NCBI GenBank assembly: GCA_002499455.1
Contig: DALN01000099.1
Span: forward strand, 1-15,666
Direction: 5' to 3'
DNA from: Methanoculleus sp. UBA77
GTDB taxonomy: Archaea > Halobacteriota > Methanomicrobia > Methanomicrobiales > Methanoculleaceae
DNA length: 15,666 nt
Position 1 is the stretch's first letter. Each line of letters starts with the position of its first letter. Under the pieces are notes generated by a model. The model was not told where the DNA came from. It did not search any database and saw nothing but the letters and a program-made list of their open reading frames with translations. The position numbers were made by a program, and so were the translations under genes. Below are positions 13,258 through 15,666 of the stretch, one piece after another.

Positions 13258-14067
13258 TCAGGGGCCGATGTAGGGAGGGGTAATCGCTACGGTTCTCATC
13301 GGCTCGACGGCCGCCCCCTCCGGGGGACTGTACTGGAACATGCTATCCGGGATCCCGGTGTTCCAGGTAACGTTGCGGTATTCCACCGTCAGGAGTGCCT
13401 TGCCCTTAGCGTTGAAGAAGTCGGCTCTCCTGAGAATCCATGAGTCCTTCTCAATCCCGGCATGCACGGCGTAAACCGGGTACCACTGCCGATCCGGAGT
13501 TTCCGCTATCCGGGTGGTGTCCGCAACCTCGAGCACGTAAATCGTCTTTCCGTCCTCGGTTTGCACCCCGGATAAAGAACACGTATGGTCGGCGAGCAGG
13601 TTCCGGATCAGGCCGAGAACGTCGAAAGCTCCCGTCGCGTACTCCTCACCGAAGGTGTAGTTCCGGGCCCGGGCAGAGACGTAGAGGACGCTTCCGGTAG
13701 CATTGACATAGTGCCACTGCGTCTCGCCGTCGAAAACAACGAGGTCTCCTGCCCTTGTAGGACGTCCGGGATCAGTGGGATGTTCGTCAAGGTAGTTAAC
13801 CCGGAACCGATCCGGCTTCTTAAACCAGACCTCTTCACGGAACGTCCCCCGCTCCGATACGGTCGTCACTATCGCGGAGAAGTCTTGCAGGGAGTCGTAC
13901 ACCCCGATGAACTTCGCTGCAACCTCCGGTCCGGGAGGGGGCACTTCGTCCGGCATTAAGGTTTCGTCCGGCGGCAGGGATTCCGTGGTAACTGGGCTTA
14001 CAGTGCAGCCTGCTGCCACACACGCGGCAATCGCCAGAAACCAGGAGATCCATTGTCGCGATTGCAT
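13258..14067 (-). CDS. LolA/RseB-like lipoprotein
   Basis: The ATG at 14067 has AAGGTGA a few bases upstream and is preferred over an upstream GTG at 14076, giving 269 residues. The N-terminus is a lipoprotein signal: WISWFLAIAACVAAGC with the lipobox AAGC. A Pro/Glu-rich linker follows (SLPPDETLMPDEVPPPGPE). The main domain matches the outer-membrane lipoprotein-sorting / LolA-like fold seen in archaeal surface lipoproteins: DFSAIVTTVSERGTFREEVWFKKPDRFRVNYL, then DLVVFDGETQWHYV, then MFQYSPPEGA near the end. In archaea these are thought to handle lipids or lipid-linked substrates at the cell surface, but no substrate is shown here. It begins 37 bases after the stop of the gene at 14104-15330 and is probably read with it. 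Confidence 0.82.
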   Translation of the reverse strand: MQSRQWISWFLAIAACVAAGCTVSPVTTESLPPDETLMPDEVPPPGPEVAAKFIGVYDSLQDFSAIVTTVSERGTFREEVWFKKPDRFRVNYLDEHPTDPGRPTRAGDLVVFDGETQWHYVNATGSVLYVSARARNYTFGEEYATGAFDVLGLIRNLLADHTCSLSGVQTEDGKTIYVLEVADTTRIAETPDRQWYPVYAVHAGIEKDSWILRRADFFNAKGKALLTVEYRNVTWNTGIPDSMFQYSPPEGAAVEPMRTVAITPPYIGP

Positions 14068-14103
14068 TCGTGTCACCTTACGTACTTTTGCGCAAAAAAT
14101 AGA

Positions 14104-15330
14104 TTATAGAGTGCTATCGCACTCGTGGTATGTGGTGATCCTACCCGAGGCGATCCATGCATTCATAAAACAGTACGTCCTGTCTTCACCTGTGTAAGCG
14201 GCCCAGGAGAAAACCTCCCCGGGAAGTTTCGTTAGTCCGTCATTTGTTCTCACGTATTCATCGATCATGCGATCCGTTATCGCCTCGAATGAATGTTGAA
14301 CAGGCACATCGGCATAGACCTCAGCGGAACCACAGATTCGGTTGATCGAGGCGGAGGGATCATCATTGTCGTAGTAAATATGCTCCTTCCAGCTGCCCGT
14401 CGTGCAATCCCTGAACCAGATGTAGTAGGTTCCGGCGCTACTTATCGTGAAATCATAATCGTACCAATGTCTTGAGGTTGCATCGAACCACTTGGTTGTT
14501 GGACATCCCTGGAGTGAATCACTATTATCATAAATCACTGCGCCCAGCCAGATTTTGTCACCATAGTAGTCCTCGTCATAATAGAGAACGTACTCAATCG
14601 CGTCCCCACCATCCAGATAGATCTCACGCTCCTGGTAGATTGCACCTTCATGACCGTTGTTTGTAAACGAACCCGGCTTGATCATCCCCTCAAGATGAAT
14701 CAGCTTGCCGGTGTATTGGGAGTTCACATTGTATTGTGCCCATTCACCGTGTAGGGGTGGGGATACATACGAAGCGGATCGTGCATTTTCAGGTGAGTAG
14801 ACCTCGGGCTCAGAGGGGGTGGCTACGCACACTTCGCTCAGCATGGTCTGCAAGTTGGGGTATGTAGTAAAATACTTCATAGGAAATGAGATGCTCCTGT
14901 CGTTCATGTCAAGCGAAAGTTCAAACATCTTCTTCGGAACCCTTAACACAGTCAGACTCTGGGCTTCAGTTATTTGAACAGGAGAGAAATATCTCAATCC
15001 AGTCTTTTCATCAAAATACTCATTTTTCAGTAACACTTGTGCATCAGCAAGTTCAACCCGATCGGCATAATCCGCTGAATTCCGATCCTTGATCCAGGAC
15101 TCCGGAAACACCAGTGTTATCAGATCTTCTTCTCCTAACGATGGTGAAACGACAATGTCCTGAGAACCGAAGTCCGGAGTGATGATTACGCTATCCGCAA
15201 GTTCTTCCTCAGTGATCGCATCTATACTTGTTATACTTGTTTGCGCACTTGCCATCGATACCACAACCACACTCACCAGCAGCCCGGCGAGGAGCATGGA
15301 GAATGTCCGCATTCCAATTTTTCCATTCAT
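14104..15330 (-). CDS. Large secreted protein of unknown function
   Basis: The ATG at 15330 is preceded by GGGAGGAGG, giving 408 residues. Residues 7-30 are a cleavable signal sequence ending in VSMASAQTS. The mature protein is acidic and aromatic-rich, with an N-terminal part (DLITLVFPESWIKDRN, FPMKYFTTYPNLQTML) and a beta-rich central part. The central part has Trp/Tyr-rich strands (WAQYNVNSQYTGKLIHLEG, IEYVLYYDEDYYGDKIWLGA, HWYDYDFTISSAGTYYIWFR) like a jelly-roll or carbohydrate-binding fold. Six scattered cysteines could form disulfides. I do not recognise a named family. The gene is clearly less GC-rich than the carotenoid cluster. Its promoter is copy C of the shared module, with a leader of about 157 bases. 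Confidence 0.8.
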   Translation of the reverse strand: MNGKIGMRTFSMLLAGLLVSVVVVSMASAQTSITSIDAITEEELADSVIITPDFGSQDIVVSPSLGEEDLITLVFPESWIKDRNSADYADRVELADAQVLLKNEYFDEKTGLRYFSPVQITEAQSLTVLRVPKKMFELSLDMNDRSISFPMKYFTTYPNLQTMLSEVCVATPSEPEVYSPENARSASYVSPPLHGEWAQYNVNSQYTGKLIHLEGMIKPGSFTNNGHEGAIYQEREIYLDGGDAIEYVLYYDEDYYGDKIWLGAVIYDNSDSLQGCPTTKWFDATSRHWYDYDFTISSAGTYYIWFRDCTTGSWKEHIYYDNDDPSASINRICGSAEVYADVPVQHSFEAITDRMIDEYVRTNDGLTKLPGEVFSWAAYTGEDRTYCFMNAWIASGRITTYHECDSTL

Positions 15331-15465
15331 TTCGTTTTCCTCCTCCCGAAGGCAGGAGGGGCATACCTTCAAGTACGGAGAATGCGTACATCCCGTTGCC
15401 TCCGGGCATGCGGGACGTTCACCCATCCGATTCGCTCTTGGCCGGGTGGGACCCCCCTGCGCTTC

Positions 15466-15528
15466 GGGATACCGGCCCCGGTACCCACATGTGAGAAATC
15501 AACGTTCTGCTATAAACGATCTCTGTCG
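15466..15528 (-). promoter_or_regulatory. Shared promoter module, copy C, with 5' hairpin
   Basis: On the minus strand: GACAGAGATCG, TTTATAG (15510-15516), CAGAACGTTGATTTCTC, then a hairpin at 15466-15486 (TACCGG/CCGGTA extended by GGG/CCC past a one-base bulge). The expected start near 15487 places the hairpin at the very 5' end of the transcript, well before the RBS and the ATG at 15330. Confidence 0.6.
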
Positions 15529-15530
15529 AA

Positions 15531-15666
15531 CCTCTCTACACGTTGAGGCTGTTCGATCAGTTTTACTCCCTGAAGGAGGTCGCAGTTGACCGGAAATTCG
15601 TGCTGCGTCGGCCGATAGAGAACCCATGCGGCAGAGAGGGGTCCGATACCGGAGGTCACTCCTACT
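15531..15666. other. Gene-free end of the window upstream of copy C
   Basis: No convincing coding frame is seen. CTCTCTACACGTTGAGGC resembles the same position beyond copy B (ATCTACACGCTGGGCC at 13119-13134), so the shared segment may extend past the promoter core. A GAAGGAGG at 15573-15580 looks like a ribosome binding site but no open frame follows it. Confidence 0.4.

Noticed and set aside
1..15666. tRNA, rRNA, CRISPR array or insertion sequence
   Set aside because: I saw no cloverleaf-like segment, no regularly spaced repeats and no transposase motifs on either strand; short tRNA-like patterns could still be missed by eye.

Overview
The window looks like a chromosomal segment of a GC-rich methanogenic archaeon of the Methanomicrobiales, and Methanoculleus is my best guess. 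The reasons are an apparent methanogenesis marker 16 / DUF39 metalloprotein, a remnant of the coenzyme M gene comE, archaeal TATA promoters (TTTATA-type), GGAGGTGAT-type ribosome binding sites, short signal-peptide or single-TM surface proteins, and protein-level resemblance to that order. The genus is an inference from memory of protein families; no search was run.

Layout. Positions 1-2500 (+ strand) hold the end of a secreted or caspase-like protein, a PepSY-type exported protein, a membrane-anchored sequon-rich protein, a hairpin terminator and a membrane-tethered winged-helix regulator. An AEC-family permease follows at 2627-3559, convergent with a tiny two-TM/coiled-coil protein. Positions 4130-8123 (- strand) carry a compact carotenoid cluster in the order cruF-like hydratase, crtI desaturase, crtB phytoene synthase, UbiA-type lycopene elongase. 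Together these would take geranylgeranyl-PP to phytoene and lycopene, and then to a hydrated C50 (bacterioruberin-like) carotenoid, which is unusual for a strict methanogen. No second desaturase (crtD) is present.

Positions 8280-12480 look like a plastic zone. An AT-richer orphan gene abuts a comE remnant (N-terminally deleted and frameshifted) that follows an intact DUF39/ferredoxin protein. A divergent HTH regulator with a near-perfect palindrome just before its start comes next. After it lie a sulfatase N-terminal fragment, an MntA-HepT toxin-antitoxin pair, and a frameshifted exported-protein remnant. HepT is cut by a stop codon exactly at the tyrosine of its RX4HXY motif.

Positions 12562-15330 (- strand) encode three exported or membrane-anchored proteins: a single-TM protein, a LolA-like lipoprotein, and a larger, lower-GC secreted protein of unknown function. 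Two of these genes and the small protein at about 3.6 kb share a nearly identical promoter module (TATA, dyad, then a GC hairpin at the start of the transcript). This suggests a small co-regulated set of envelope genes spread across the window.
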